DNA from: Methylomonas subterranea
GTDB taxonomy: Bacteria > Pseudomonadota > Gammaproteobacteria > Methylococcales > Methylomonadaceae
Direction of reading: 5' to 3'
Assembly: GCF_024505185.1 (NCBI RefSeq)
Contig: NZ_JANIBJ010000014.1
Span: 42,820 to 106,819 of the forward strand
DNA length: 64,000 nucleotides
The notes beneath the pieces are model-generated. The model was given only the letters and a program-made list of their open reading frames with translations. It was not told the DNA's origin and ran no database searches. A program made the translations under genes and the position numbers. Position 1 is the stretch's first letter. Each line of letters begins with the position of its first letter. Below, in pieces: positions 53,024-63,985 of this stretch.

Positions 53024-53130
53024 CCCTCTCCTGATGGAGAGGGCGGGGGGGAGGGGGGGGGGGGAGAATTTGAATCACCAAAATGCTTTATTTTGACTCT
53101 CCTCACCCTACCCTCTCCAACAGGAGAGGG
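53024..53130. repeat. paired inverted-repeat element with G12 tract
   Basis: Two copies of the same hairpin, CCCTCTCC-TGAT-GGAGAGGG (53024-53043) and CCCTCTCC-AACA-GGAGAGGG (53111-53130), bracket a stretch that includes G runs of seven and twelve (53053-53064). This is the look of a dispersed intergenic repeat. The 300-base gap 52890-53192 holds this element and no gene. The long G run may be unstable or a sequencing artefact. Confidence 0.75.
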
Positions 53131-53192
53131 GTTTTGATGGCTTCGCCACTGTTCGAGTGACTTGTGTATAACGATGAGGGCTTATAGATCAT

Positions 53193-53729
53193 TCAATTTA
53201 ATCGGCAGCTATTTTCACCGTCGACATTCAGCGACAAGCCCTGCAGAAATTGGGGGCGCCGCACAGCCATAAAACGCTCCCGCCAATACGGATTCCGTAG
53301 ACTGGATACCATTACCCTGCCGGTACGCGCGCTGGGCGCATGTACGAAATCATCGTTACCGACATAAATGCCGACGTGAGAATAAGGTTTTTCGGTATTG
53401 AAAAACAACAGATCGCCGGGTTGGCGTTGTTCCGCCCGAACTCCCGGCAACTGTTGCACCAGGGACTGGGTGGTGCGTGGCAACACTATCCCCTGTTTGT
53501 TGTAGACATACACCACCAGCCCGCTGCAATCAAAACCTTGTTCGGGCGCCGTGCCGCCATAAACGTAGGGCTGCCCCTGCAACTGCAAGGCATCCAGCGC
53601 CGCGCGGGTATTACCCGCAGCGGAGAAAGGCACATTCAACGGCACCTTTTCCGTACCGGCGCAGCCCGCCAACAAGCTCGCGACCAAGACCAAGGGGAAT
53701 GTCGATTTATACCGAAATAGCGCTGCCAT
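53193..53729 (-). CDS. NlpC/P60 family lipoprotein endopeptidase
   Basis: A 178-residue lipoprotein: signal peptide with lipobox LLAGC (Cys23) and a C-terminal NlpC/P60 cysteine peptidase domain with Cys68 (GFDCSGLV), His118 (SHVGIYV) and His130 (FVHAPS). It should cut peptidoglycan stem peptides, like E. coli NlpC/MepS. The start at 53729 is chosen for the signal peptide; the longer frame has none. Confidence 0.92.
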   Translation of the reverse strand: MAALFRYKSTFPLVLVASLLAGCAGTEKVPLNVPFSAAGNTRAALDALQLQGQPYVYGGTAPEQGFDCSGLVVYVYNKQGIVLPRTTQSLVQQLPGVRAEQRQPGDLLFFNTEKPYSHVGIYVGNDDFVHAPSARTGRVMVSSLRNPYWRERFMAVRRPQFLQGLSLNVDGENSCRLN

Positions 53730-53819
53730 CTTTCCAAATATCAAAAGGTTACCGCCGCCAATTATAGACCGATTCAACTTGTTTGCCTCTACCCGACATT
53801 TCTTGGCAGCCCGCAAACC

Positions 53820-54911
53820 TTAAAGCAGGCTGCTGAACAAATCCAACTGCCTGCATTCATCCACATATCGGCACGGCTGCAATGTCGACAAATTCACGCC
53901 AAGCAAGCGGACTTTCTTCTCGCCGACAGCGGTATTTCTCAATAAATCAATCAACAACGGAACGTTATCGTTCGTATCCGCAATGGCTTGCGGCAAGGTT
54001 CGCCCACGGGTTACTTGCACAAAATCCCGATACTTGACTTTGATGGTCAAGGTATAAGCCAGCAGTCTTTTTTCCGCAAGCTTGTTAAGCGCCTGACTCA
54101 ATAATGTTTGCAGATGAAAGAGAATGATTTGCGCGTCGTCGATATCCTCGGCAAATGTGGTTTCGACCCCAATGGATTTTCGGTCCCGGTGCGCATTAAC
54201 CGGCCGATGATCTATCCCGCGCGCAATATCGTAATAATGCCGGGCGGATTTACCGAAATATTGCTGCAGCATCGGCAGGGAGACTTGTTTTAAATCCCAA
54301 CCGTTTTGAATGCCCAAATCGCGCATTCTCTTTTCCGTGGCGGGGCCAACACCATGAAACTTTCCGATAGGCAATTTTGCCATGACTGCCAACGCCTGCT
54401 CCGGGGTAATGACACGCAATCCGTCCGGCTTGTCCAGATCCGAAGCGAGTTTTGCCAAAAACTTGTTATAGGAAATACCGGCCGAGGCAATCAGGCCGGT
54501 CTGGCGATATATCTCCCGCTTGATATGTTTGGCCAGCAATGTCGCCGAGCCCTTAAAATAAGAGCTGTCGCTGACGTCAAGATACGCTTCGTCCAAGGAT
54601 AACGGCTCGATGCAATCGCAATATCGACTGAAAATGGCACGAATGTTTTCCGACGCCTCCCTGTAAACGTCGAAGCGCGGCTTAATGAAAATGGCTTGGG
54701 GACAAAGTCGGGCGGCGCGCGCCGAAGGCATGGCGGAATGTACTCCGAACAGCCGCGCCTCGTAACTGCAGGTGGCAACCACGCCACGCGAATCCGGCTT
54801 ACCGCCCACCACGACGGGCTTGTTTCTATAGGCCGGATTATCGCGCTGCTCCACCGCGGCATAAAAGGCATCCATATCGATATGGATGATTTTGCGCGGC
54901 GATTGGTGCAT
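53820..54911 (-). CDS. dinB: DNA polymerase IV
   Basis: A 363-residue Y-family translesion polymerase. The N-terminal metal site is IIHIDMDAFYAAVEQRDNP, the second acidic site is SLDEAYLDV, and a helix-hairpin-helix segment (FHGVGPATEKRMRDLG) and a little-finger domain follow. It copies damaged DNA with low fidelity. It lies four bases after the DUF4389 gene, an unusual partner for dinB. No LexA box was searched for beyond the short gap. Confidence 0.96.
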   Translation of the reverse strand: MHQSPRKIIHIDMDAFYAAVEQRDNPAYRNKPVVVGGKPDSRGVVATCSYEARLFGVHSAMPSARAARLCPQAIFIKPRFDVYREASENIRAIFSRYCDCIEPLSLDEAYLDVSDSSYFKGSATLLAKHIKREIYRQTGLIASAGISYNKFLAKLASDLDKPDGLRVITPEQALAVMAKLPIGKFHGVGPATEKRMRDLGIQNGWDLKQVSLPMLQQYFGKSARHYYDIARGIDHRPVNAHRDRKSIGVETTFAEDIDDAQIILFHLQTLLSQALNKLAEKRLLAYTLTIKVKYRDFVQVTRGRTLPQAIADTNDNVPLLIDLLRNTAVGEKKVRLLGVNLSTLQPCRYVDECRQLDLFSSLL

Positions 54912-54914
54912 GCT

Positions 54915-55217
54915 TCAGGATTTGTCCGGCGACTCCAGTTCGGCTGTCAGATTCCAATCGGAAAAAGGGAACGGCAGTTGCTCGGTATTGAAGGTCAAAA
55001 ACAACAGAATATGGTAATGATAGGTAGCCAAGCTGCGGCCAAAACCCAAAATATTGCTATTCGTGGCACCGGTTATAAGCACCGACCCCACTTGCAATAG
55101 CACCACCAGCCACAGCATCAGTTTGACGATGCTATCGATGACGGCATAAATCAACATGAAAATAATACGCTTCCAGGTAGCGACGCGTTTCAGGTTTTCG
55201 TTGATCTCTTCCCGCAC
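54915..55217 (-). CDS. DUF4389 membrane protein
   Basis: A 100-residue protein with two membrane helices (RIIFMLIYAVIDSIVKLMLW and LVVLLQVGSVLITG regions) and the DUF4389 ending GRSLATYHYHILLFLTFNTE followed by PFPFSDW. The function is unknown. It lies five bases after the DUF2333 gene and four before dinB. Confidence 0.85.
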   Translation of the reverse strand: MREEINENLKRVATWKRIIFMLIYAVIDSIVKLMLWLVVLLQVGSVLITGATNSNILGFGRSLATYHYHILLFLTFNTEQLPFPFSDWNLTAELESPDKS

Positions 55218-55221
55218 CGCA

Positions 55222-56241
55222 TTACCCCCTGTTCATTACGTCCCGCAAATCCAGCGCGGCGGCATTGGCGCGGGCAATATAGTTGGCCAGGGCCAAAGAG
55301 TAGTTGGCGAACATTCCGAATCCGTCGCCATTCAGAACCACGGGACTCAGGGTTGGCGTCAAAGCGTTTTCCAAAGCCTGAATCATGTTATCCAGGGTAT
55401 TCATGGCCCGTTTGTCCAGCAAAATATCGGAAAAATCGTGCTTGATGGCTTTCAGGATATGCAACAACGCCCAGCAGGCGCCGCGAGCCTCGTAAAACAC
55501 GTTGTCGATTTCCATCCAGGGAGTTTGGCCTATGGTCGGCATATTGGCATTGATAAGATTGGCGGGGTCGCCGTGCATCGCGCCGGAGAACTTGTCGGTA
55601 CTGGCCGCCAGACGGGTGGACAAACCGCCCAGGCGCTTGATCACCACCTCGGTGTATTGCCACAAATTGTCGGCCCGAGAGTGAAACTGGGCGGCCTTGG
55701 AGGTTGACGTAGGATTTTGCAGACGCAGCATGTATTTATGCAACGCTTCGACGCCTTTTACGTACTCCGCCTCGGTGGAAGGCAAGGCCCAGGAATTGTG
55801 CTCGTAATAAAAGTAAGGTTCCGCCTGAGCCAGATCGGGGTCTTCAGCCGATTGCGACTGATCGCGGGCAAAATGGTTGCGCAATGCCGTTGTCGCATCC
55901 CGCAACATCACCAGGGCGCCGTATTCCCAGTTTTGGATGTTATCGCAAAACAGGCCGGGAGGCGCCACGTCATTGGTCAGATAGCCGCCGGGTTTGAAGA
56001 GTATCGTCTCCGCGATATGCGCCAAGGTATTGGCATAAACATAACCAATCGGCATTTGATCGGTATGGGTGACGTTCATACGCTCGACGGCTTCGTCCTG
56101 GACATTGAACTGCTCCGGCTCGCGACTCCACCATTCGCCCAGTAACAGCATAACAATTGCCACTACGCCTACCAGTGTGCCAAAACCCCAGAGTATGCCT
56201 TTAGACTTCGCGTCTTCGTAAGCTTGTGGACTATCCGACAT
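55222..56241 (-). CDS. DUF2333 family protein
   Basis: A 339-residue protein with one N-terminal membrane helix (about 15-40) and a large, mostly helical periplasmic part. The segments ILFKPGGYLTNDVAPPG and DNIQNWEYGAL are hallmarks of DUF2333. The start is ATG 56241 (MSDSPQAYEDAK). Function is unknown; it is co-transcribed with the DUF4389 gene and dinB. Confidence 0.88.
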   Translation of the reverse strand: MSDSPQAYEDAKSKGILWGFGTLVGVVAIVMLLLGEWWSREPEQFNVQDEAVERMNVTHTDQMPIGYVYANTLAHIAETILFKPGGYLTNDVAPPGLFCDNIQNWEYGALVMLRDATTALRNHFARDQSQSAEDPDLAQAEPYFYYEHNSWALPSTEAEYVKGVEALHKYMLRLQNPTSTSKAAQFHSRADNLWQYTEVVIKRLGGLSTRLAASTDKFSGAMHGDPANLINANMPTIGQTPWMEIDNVFYEARGACWALLHILKAIKHDFSDILLDKRAMNTLDNMIQALENALTPTLSPVVLNGDGFGMFANYSLALANYIARANAAALDLRDVMNRG

Positions 56242-56334
56242 GTATTGCATCCTGATTCGACTAAATAATTATGTGAGCAATCAACCGCTTTTCCGCGCGT
56301 ATGGTAGCACGGTTTATCTGGATGACATCCGATT

Positions 56335-56607
56335 TCAGTGCAGCTGAGTATTGGCAACTCTCAATGGCGACAACACCATTACAGGCGGCATCTGCACGTA
56401 AAACCCCTTGCTTTCAAGACTGGCGATTACCTTGACGACATCCTCCCTGGCCAATTTACGCACGGCGGACAACTCCAATTCCATGACGAATTGCAATGAT
56501 CCGAAACTATTGAGCAAACTTTCCGGCAACGCGGAAAAATCATCTTTTTTATCCATATACAAATAAAGTTCTTCTTTTTTTAAGCTTTTATAGATAAAAC
56601 ATAACAT
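56335..56607 (-). CDS. YcgL domain-containing protein
   Basis: A 90-residue soluble protein; MLCFIYKSLKKEELYLYM is the family start, so ATG 56607 is used, with GAGGGG upstream. The core FGSLQFVMELELS and the ending ESKGFYVQMPP fit the YcgL family of gammaproteobacteria, whose function is not established. It is divergent from the CPBP protease gene. Confidence 0.9.
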   Translation of the reverse strand: MLCFIYKSLKKEELYLYMDKKDDFSALPESLLNSFGSLQFVMELELSAVRKLAREDVVKVIASLESKGFYVQMPPVMVLSPLRVANTQLH

Positions 56608-56696
56608 CGCATTACCCCTCGCAAACAAATGCCGCCAAGTTTAACGGTTTTTCGCTAAAATTTTTGGCCGGATTTCTCCAACACAAACCTTATCCC

Positions 56697-57284
56697 ATGC
56701 CGCATTCCACTCAATCAGCCTCCACTTTTTTTAGCGTGGCTTGTTATTTCGAAGCCGCCCTGACCTTGGCGGCCATTGCCTTGGGCTGGCTGGTCGATAT
56801 AGATCCTTTTGACAAACTCGCCTGGGACGAGCGGGCTCTGTTGCACGGCCTGCTGCTCACCCTCCCCTTGTTGCTGTTATTTTTTGCCTTGCAAGAGGCG
56901 CCCCCGCGGGCGCTGCGGAGGATTAAAGCGCTGTTGCTGGAGACGTTGGGCCCCCGCCTGTACCGCCACCATTGGACCGACTTGATGATCCTGGCCACCA
57001 TTGCCGGATTTTCCGAGGAAGTATTATTTCGCGGCACCCTGCAACCTTGGCTGGAAAACAGCCTGGGCATGACGGCGGGCTTATGGCTCAGCAACGCGGC
57101 ATTCGCCCTGGCGCATGCCGTCACCCCCTTATATGCCTTACTGGCTCTGCTGATGGGCTTATATTTAGGCATCAGTCTGGATTATGGCGGAGAACGCAAT
57201 CTGCTAACACCTATCGTGATCCACGGCTTTTATGATTTCATCGCCTTCCTTGTTATTTTACGCAACTATCGAAACAGCCTTTAA
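56697..57284 (+). CDS. CPBP family intramembrane glutamic protease
   Basis: A 195-residue membrane protein with about six helices. CPBP motifs are GFSEEVLFRGTLQPWLE (catalytic Glu-Glu), a FALAH segment and IVIHGFYDF (histidine). It should cleave within or near membranes; substrates are unknown. The start ATG 56697 lacks a good ribosome site; a TTG at 56664 is the alternative. The next gene follows after 11 bases. Confidence 0.87.
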   Translation: MPHSTQSASTFFSVACYFEAALTLAAIALGWLVDIDPFDKLAWDERALLHGLLLTLPLLLLFFALQEAPPRALRRIKALLLETLGPRLYRHHWTDLMILATIAGFSEEVLFRGTLQPWLENSLGMTAGLWLSNAAFALAHAVTPLYALLALLMGLYLGISLDYGGERNLLTPIVIHGFYDFIAFLVILRNYRNSL

Positions 57285-57295
57285 AGAGCCTTCTC

Positions 57296-57778
57296 ATGCC
57301 CAATCTCTCCATGGAACAGTCAAACGCCTTGAAACCCCACTGGCTGATCTGCTTAGCCATGTTATCTTCTTTACTGATATACAATTTGCTCGGCCAGCTG
57401 TGGGGAGACGAAATCCGCCACCCCTTGGACGAGCCGCAACGAATAGTGCTTCGCACCATTTTATACATAGTCGCCATCGTCCTGTTCCCGTTGACCAATC
57501 TGCTACGCCACATTCTGTTGCGCCTGAACCAGACCATGCCCGGCAAGAAAACCGCCGGCCAGCGCTATCTGGTGACCATCCTCGTTACCCAATCCATGGT
57601 GGAAATCGTCGGCCTGTTCGGTTTTATCATGTTTGTGCTGGGCGACGACTTTAACACTTTATATATTTTCACCCTGTTGGGCGCGGTAGGCGTTTACCTA
57701 CACAAACCCAAGCGCGAGGAACTGCAAAGCATCCTTGATGCCTTGTCGTCTCCAAACCGCCAATACCGCAAAACCTGA
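57296..57778 (+). CDS. four-helix membrane protein, unknown family
   Basis: A 160-residue protein with four hydrophobic segments (about 15-37, 50-72, 92-117 and 122-137) and a basic C-terminus. The segment TQSMVEIVGLFGFIMFVLG resembles the acidic-residue helix of ATP synthase c-type subunits, but the layout differs, and I assign no function. It is co-transcribed with the CPBP gene. Confidence 0.7.
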   Translation: MPNLSMEQSNALKPHWLICLAMLSSLLIYNLLGQLWGDEIRHPLDEPQRIVLRTILYIVAIVLFPLTNLLRHILLRLNQTMPGKKTAGQRYLVTILVTQSMVEIVGLFGFIMFVLGDDFNTLYIFTLLGAVGVYLHKPKREELQSILDALSSPNRQYRKT

Positions 57779-57791
57779 AGCATTTCCGCTT

Positions 57792-59322
<1,531 letters not shown>

Positions 59323-59381
59323 GTGCTTGAACTCAAGGCATATCCATGTCCCGCCTCGGGACTGAATTTTGGAGTAAATTC

Positions 59382-60362
59382 ATGCAACAAACCCAAGCTA
59401 TAACATCCTCGCTGCCGTGTAATTTATGTGGCGGTCACGATGTTTCGGTATTAGCTACTCAAAGCAGAAACGGCGGCCCCTTGCGCAGCGTGATCTGCAA
59501 CAGCTGCGGCCTGGTGTGGAGCGATCCGTTTCCGCACGATCCCAGGCAGTTTTACGAACATGATTATAGGGTCGAATATAAAAACACCTACGCCCCCAAA
59601 CCCAAGCATATTTTGCGGGCCGGCAAAATCGCGCTGGACCGCCATGCCAAAATCAAACATTTTTTGCGGGACTCAAAACAGGTCCTCGACGTCGGCACCG
59701 GCGGCGGCGAATTCGCCTACCTGCTGAAGTCCTTGGGTCATGATCTTCAAGGCATAGAGCCCAACAAGGGCTATGCGGAATATTCAGCGGCCGAATACGG
59801 TTTAAACCTGCAAATCGGCTTCATTCAAGACGCTACGCTACCCACCGAACATTTCGACCTGATCACCATCTGGCACGTCCTCGAACACACCGAAGATCCC
59901 AGCTTGGTTTTGCGCAATTTGCGTAGCTGGTTAAAGCCCGACGGCATATTGGTTGTGGAAGTACCCAGCATAGAAGCCACCTGTCAGGCACCGAAAAGCA
60001 CCTTCCATGAAGCGCACCTCTACAATTTCAATCTGGAGACCCTGCGCAAAATGGGCGAGAAAGCCGGCTTGATGGAACACAGCCATTTGTTTTCCGCGGA
60101 CGGCGGTAATATGACGATTTTTTTCCAGCGCGCCAACGCAAACAACTCCGCCTTGGAAGATTTACGGATAGAGGGCAATGCCGCCCGCATCCAAGCCATT
60201 GTGCATGGGCATACCAACACCGCGCATTTTCTGACCGCCACGCCTTACCAGCGCTTTGTTCAACGCATGGGCAGAGCCCTATCGGAAAAAATTGCCCTGA
60301 AGAATTTTGACAATAACAAGGCTTTGCTCGACCAACTCTACCAGTCGTGCAAATCGAATTAA
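59382..60362 (+). CDS. class I SAM-dependent methyltransferase with N-terminal zinc-ribbon-like site
   Basis: A 326-residue protein. ATG 59382 follows GGAG by seven bases, so the longer frame is dropped. Two CxxC pairs at the start (PCNLCGG and CNSCGLVW) suggest a zinc site, as in sugar C-methyltransferases. The SAM motif I is VLDVGTGGGEFAYLL, with HVLEHTEDP as motif III (Methyltransf_23 style). It may act on a nucleotide sugar or polysaccharide. Its position between guaB and guaA is unexplained. Confidence 0.82.
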   Translation: MQQTQAITSSLPCNLCGGHDVSVLATQSRNGGPLRSVICNSCGLVWSDPFPHDPRQFYEHDYRVEYKNTYAPKPKHILRAGKIALDRHAKIKHFLRDSKQVLDVGTGGGEFAYLLKSLGHDLQGIEPNKGYAEYSAAEYGLNLQIGFIQDATLPTEHFDLITIWHVLEHTEDPSLVLRNLRSWLKPDGILVVEVPSIEATCQAPKSTFHEAHLYNFNLETLRKMGEKAGLMEHSHLFSADGGNMTIFFQRANANNSALEDLRIEGNAARIQAIVHGHTNTAHFLTATPYQRFVQRMGRALSEKIALKNFDNNKALLDQLYQSCKSN

Positions 60363-60452
60363 ACCCTCATCCGAAGCCGCCGTAAGGCAATGCCTTGGGC
60401 GGCAAGCCATTGCATAAATGGCTTTATTTTTCATATCTTCGAAGGCCCAACC

Positions 60453-62039
60453 GTGACACAAGCCCACGCCAACATCCATTCCGACAAAATCCTGATCCTC
60501 GATTTCGGCTCGCAATACACGCAACTGATTGCCCGCCGCATCCGTGAAATAGGTGTCTATTGCGAAATATACTCCTGCGACTGTTCCGCCGATGAAGTCA
60601 AAAACTTTGGCGCCAAGGGAATTATTCTGTCCGGCGGCCCGGAAACCGTCACCAGCAGCGATACTCCCAGGGCTCCCGCCTGCGTCTTCGAACTCGGCAT
60701 TCCGGTACTGGGCATTTGCTACGGCATGCAGACCATGGCCGAACAACTTGGCGGCAAGGTCGAATCGTCCGACCACCGCGAATTCGGCTATGCACAGATT
60801 CGCGCTCGCGGGCATTCCAGATTGTTGTTGAACATAGAAGACCACGCATCACCGGAAGGTTACGGCTTGCTGGACGTGTGGATGAGCCACGGCGACCGGG
60901 TGGTTGAGTTACCGGCCGGCTTCAAATTGATCGCTAGTTCCGACGGCGCGCCTATCGCTGGCATCGCCGACGAAGATAAAAACTTCTATGCGCTGCAATT
61001 CCATCCGGAAGTCACCCACACCAAGCAGGGCGGACGGATTTTGAGCCGTTTTGTGTTGGATATCTGCGGCTGCCAAGCCTTATGGAATGCCAGCAACATT
61101 ATCGAAGATAGTATTGCCGCCGTGCGAGAAAAAGTTGGCGCCGACCAAGTCATTCTGGGCTTGTCCGGCGGTGTTGATTCATCCGTGGTAGCCGCCCTGT
61201 TGCATAAGGCCATAGGCGAGCAACTGACCTGCGTATTCGTCGACACCGGCCTGCTGCGCTTGCACGAAGGCGACCAAGTCATGGCGATGTTCGCACAACA
61301 TATGGGCATCAAAGTCATCCGCGTGGATGCGGAACAACGTTATCTGGACGCCTTGGCCGGCGTCAACGACCCGGAAGCCAAACGTAAAATCATCGGCGGT
61401 CTGTTCGTGGAAATTTTCGACGAGGAAGCCGGCAAACTCACCGATGCCAAATGGCTGGCGCAAGGCACTATTTATCCGGATGTGATCGAATCGGCCGGCG
61501 CCAAGAGCGGCAAGGCCCACCTGATCAAATCGCACCACAACGTCGGCGGCCTGCCGGAAAACATGACCTTGAAACTGGTTGAGCCACTGCGCGAACTGTT
61601 CAAGGACGAAGTGCGTAAATTGGGCCTGGAATTGGGCCTACCGGCCGACATGATCTTTCGCCATCCTTTCCCCGGCCCCGGCCTGGGCGTGCGCATCCTG
61701 GGCGAAGTAAAAAAACAATACGCCGATTTATTGCGCCAAGCAGATGCCATCTTCATCGAGGAACTTTACCGCCACGAGTTGTACGACAAGGTCAGCCAGG
61801 CCTTCGCGGTATTTCTACCGGTGAAATCGGTCGGCGTGATGGGCGACGGCCGTAAATACGACTACGTCATCGCCATTCGCGCGGTGGAAACCATAGACTT
61901 CATGACTGCCCGCTGGGCGCATCTGCCTTACGATTTTCTGGATTTGATCTCGCGTCGGATTATCAACGAAGTGGCGGGCATTTCCCGTGTTACTTATGAC
62001 ATCTCCGGCAAGCCGCCCGCTACGATTGAGTGGGAATAA
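60453..62039 (+). CDS. guaA: GMP synthase (glutamine-hydrolysing)
   Basis: Converts XMP to GMP using glutamine. The start is GTG 60453 with GAAGG seven bases upstream, giving 528 residues, close to E. coli (525); the longer ATG frame is not family-like. The class I amidotransferase nucleophile is Cys89 (GICYGMQ), with the His/Glu pair in FHPEVTHT. The ATP-pyrophosphatase loop is LSGGVDSS, and the dimer domain ends KPPATIEWE. Confidence 0.97.
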   Translation: MTQAHANIHSDKILILDFGSQYTQLIARRIREIGVYCEIYSCDCSADEVKNFGAKGIILSGGPETVTSSDTPRAPACVFELGIPVLGICYGMQTMAEQLGGKVESSDHREFGYAQIRARGHSRLLLNIEDHASPEGYGLLDVWMSHGDRVVELPAGFKLIASSDGAPIAGIADEDKNFYALQFHPEVTHTKQGGRILSRFVLDICGCQALWNASNIIEDSIAAVREKVGADQVILGLSGGVDSSVVAALLHKAIGEQLTCVFVDTGLLRLHEGDQVMAMFAQHMGIKVIRVDAEQRYLDALAGVNDPEAKRKIIGGLFVEIFDEEAGKLTDAKWLAQGTIYPDVIESAGAKSGKAHLIKSHHNVGGLPENMTLKLVEPLRELFKDEVRKLGLELGLPADMIFRHPFPGPGLGVRILGEVKKQYADLLRQADAIFIEELYRHELYDKVSQAFAVFLPVKSVGVMGDGRKYDYVIAIRAVETIDFMTARWAHLPYDFLDLISRRIINEVAGISRVTYDISGKPPATIEWE

Positions 62040-62181
62040 AATTTCCGGACAATTAATTCCGCGACAATTTAATTGCCTATTTGGCGTTGGCACATATTCC
62101 AAACTCTTTTAACGCAATAAGTCGTGGTTGTAAATCGATTTGATTGGTCAAAATTTACGCAACTTCTCAGGAGGAAAATGA

Positions 62182-62481
62182 ATGAAGAAAATTATTGTTG
62201 CTTCAGCGCTGGCTTTAACCGGTTGCAGCACAGGAATTGTATCAACAGATAGAGACACCTATATGGTTGCTCATAGCCAACCATTTTCACTTTTGTTCCC
62301 GCTACTTTCAACGGATTCATGGGAAAAAGCAAAAGTATACGAGGAGGCTACGGATTTCTGCGGTGACAGAAAAAGAAATGTAGAAACAGTTGATCTAAAG
62401 GTTAGAGAAAGTCGCTTTTTCCGTAAATACGCGCGCGCGGAATTAAATTTTCGCTGTGTGGATAACATCTTGATTCACTAA
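62182..62481 (+). CDS. small lipoprotein of unknown function
   Basis: A 99-residue protein with a very strong ribosome site (CAGGAGG) and a lipoprotein signal with lipobox LALTGC (Cys at about 15). The mature part has two cysteines (TDFCGDRK, NFRCVDN) that could form a disulfide and a basic middle (RKRNVETVDLKVRESRFFRK). Base composition is lower in GC than in its neighbours, which may point to later acquisition. The family is not recognised. Confidence 0.75.
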   Translation: MKKIIVASALALTGCSTGIVSTDRDTYMVAHSQPFSLLFPLLSTDSWEKAKVYEEATDFCGDRKRNVETVDLKVRESRFFRKYARAELNFRCVDNILIH

Positions 62482-62595
62482 CGCGGCAGAAAGATATCCA
62501 ATCTCTGGCTACATATTTATACATTTGCGTAATGTCAGATGTTGCCGACGCTACTAGGCTTTAAGATTGCGCAGTCCACCCTTCGCCTAATTCCC

Positions 62596-63663
62596 ATGCC
62601 CCCCGAACAGTTCCAGCAAAAGCTCCTAGCTTGGTTCGATGAACATGGCCGCAAGGATTTGCCTTGGCAACAGGCCATCAGCCCCTACCGCGTATGGGTG
62701 TCGGAAATAATGCTGCAACAGACTCAGGTGGCCAGCGTTATTGATTATTTCAATCGATTCATGGCGCGCTTCCCAACTGTTAAAAACTTGGCGGACGCCG
62801 AGTTGGACGAAGTCTTACAACATTGGGCTGGACTGGGTTATTACGCCCGTGCCAGAAACCTGCATAAGACGGCACAAATAATCGCCACCAATGGCGGCGA
62901 ATTTCCGCAAACCGTGGAAGACTTTAGCGCCTTGCCCGGCATCGGACGTTCCACCGCCGGGGCCATACTCAGTATCGCTTGCGGCCAAAGCCAAGCTATA
63001 CTGGATGGCAACGTCAAACGGGTATTAACTCGCTTTCATGCCGTGCATGGCTGGCCGGGCGACAGCAGGGTTACAGCCCGACTTTGGGCCCTCAGCAGCC
63101 AATATACGCCGGGCCGGCGCGCTGGCGATTACACCCAGGCCATGATGGATTTGGGCGCAACCCTTTGCACGCGGAGCAAACCTCGTTGCGGGATTTGCCC
63201 CATAATCGACGGTTGTCAGGCATACCGTCTCGGCTTAGTCAATCAATTGCCGGAACCCAAGCCAAGAAAAACATTGCCAATCAAGCGAGCTTATTTTCTG
63301 GTTTTGCAAGACAATGAAAGACGAATTTTACTGGAAAAACGCCCTCCTACCGGAATATGGGGCGGCTTGTGGAGTTTGCCGGAATTTGCCGATCATCCGC
63401 TATTAGTGGATTGGTGCAAACAAAAAGGCTATCGGTTGATTGAGCCAACCGTTCTGGCTAACCAACGACATACTTTTTCGCATTATCACTTGGACTACGT
63501 TCCGATATTGGCTAAAGTGGATAACCCCATTGACAAAGTGATGGAAGCCGGGCGAACGGTTTGGTATAAATCCGGCGAGATCGATTTCTTAGGGCTGCCG
63601 GCGCCAATCAAGCGCCTGCTGCAACAATATTACACAGAGGATTATTATGACGAGAATGGTTAA
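62596..63663 (+). CDS. mutY: A/G-specific adenine glycosylase MutY
   Basis: Removes adenine mispaired with 8-oxoguanine. The start is taken as ATG 62596 (355 residues), though no clear ribosome site precedes it. Catalytic residues are Glu37 (SEIMLQQTQV) and Asp137 (AILDGNV), with a helix-hairpin-helix LPGIGRSTAG. The [4Fe-4S] cluster motif C-x6-C-x2-C-x5-C (CTRSKPRCGICPIIDGC) is complete, and a Nudix-like C-terminal domain reads 8-oxoG. It overlaps yggX by 17 bases, the usual mutY-yggX pair. Its partner in oxidised-base defence, the MutT-type protein, is at 9.2 kb. Confidence 0.96.
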   Translation: MPPEQFQQKLLAWFDEHGRKDLPWQQAISPYRVWVSEIMLQQTQVASVIDYFNRFMARFPTVKNLADAELDEVLQHWAGLGYYARARNLHKTAQIIATNGGEFPQTVEDFSALPGIGRSTAGAILSIACGQSQAILDGNVKRVLTRFHAVHGWPGDSRVTARLWALSSQYTPGRRAGDYTQAMMDLGATLCTRSKPRCGICPIIDGCQAYRLGLVNQLPEPKPRKTLPIKRAYFLVLQDNERRILLEKRPPTGIWGGLWSLPEFADHPLLVDWCKQKGYRLIEPTVLANQRHTFSHYHLDYVPILAKVDNPIDKVMEAGRTVWYKSGEIDFLGLPAPIKRLLQQYYTEDYYDENG

Positions 63664-63919
63664 ATGCGTAAAACTGGGTGTTGAAGCGGAAGGCTTGGAT
63701 ACACCTCCATTTCCTGGCCCTAACGGTCAACGCATTTTTGATCACGTTTCCAAACAGGCCTGGAAAGAATGGCTGGCCATGCAAACCATGATCATTAACG
63801 AACGTCGTCTGGCCAGTTTCGACCCGGCCGCAAAAAAGATTTTAGAAGCTGAGCGCGAAAAATTCCTGTTTGCCGGCGGATTTGAAGCACCGGAAGGCTA
63901 TGTACCTACCCCAAACTGA
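63647..63919 (+). CDS. yggX: oxidative damage protection/Fe(2+)-trafficking protein YggX
   Basis: A 90-residue protein that protects iron-sulfur clusters from oxidative damage. Family signatures are Cys7 near the start (MVKCVKLG), EAEGLDTPPFPGPNGQRIF and WLAMQTMIINERRL. The ATG at 63647 matches the family start and lies inside the end of mutY, so translation is coupled. Confidence 0.95.
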   Translation: MTRMVKCVKLGVEAEGLDTPPFPGPNGQRIFDHVSKQAWKEWLAMQTMIINERRLASFDPAAKKILEAEREKFLFAGGFEAPEGYVPTPN

Positions 63920-63936
63920 TCTTTTTTATTAAAGTT

Positions 63937-63985
63937 GTTCTCCAGTTTGAATTCAAATATTTTTCAAACTGGAGGAACTTGTTTT
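63937..63985 (+). terminator. terminator of the mutY-yggX unit
   Basis: A 15-base stem with one bulge (63937-63951 paired with 63963-63978), then TTGTTTT, 18 bases after the yggX stop. Confidence 0.8.

Noticed and set aside
53053..53064. The G12 run as a phase-variation switch
   Set aside because: It lies in no gene and at no promoter that I can place, so a switching role has no support.
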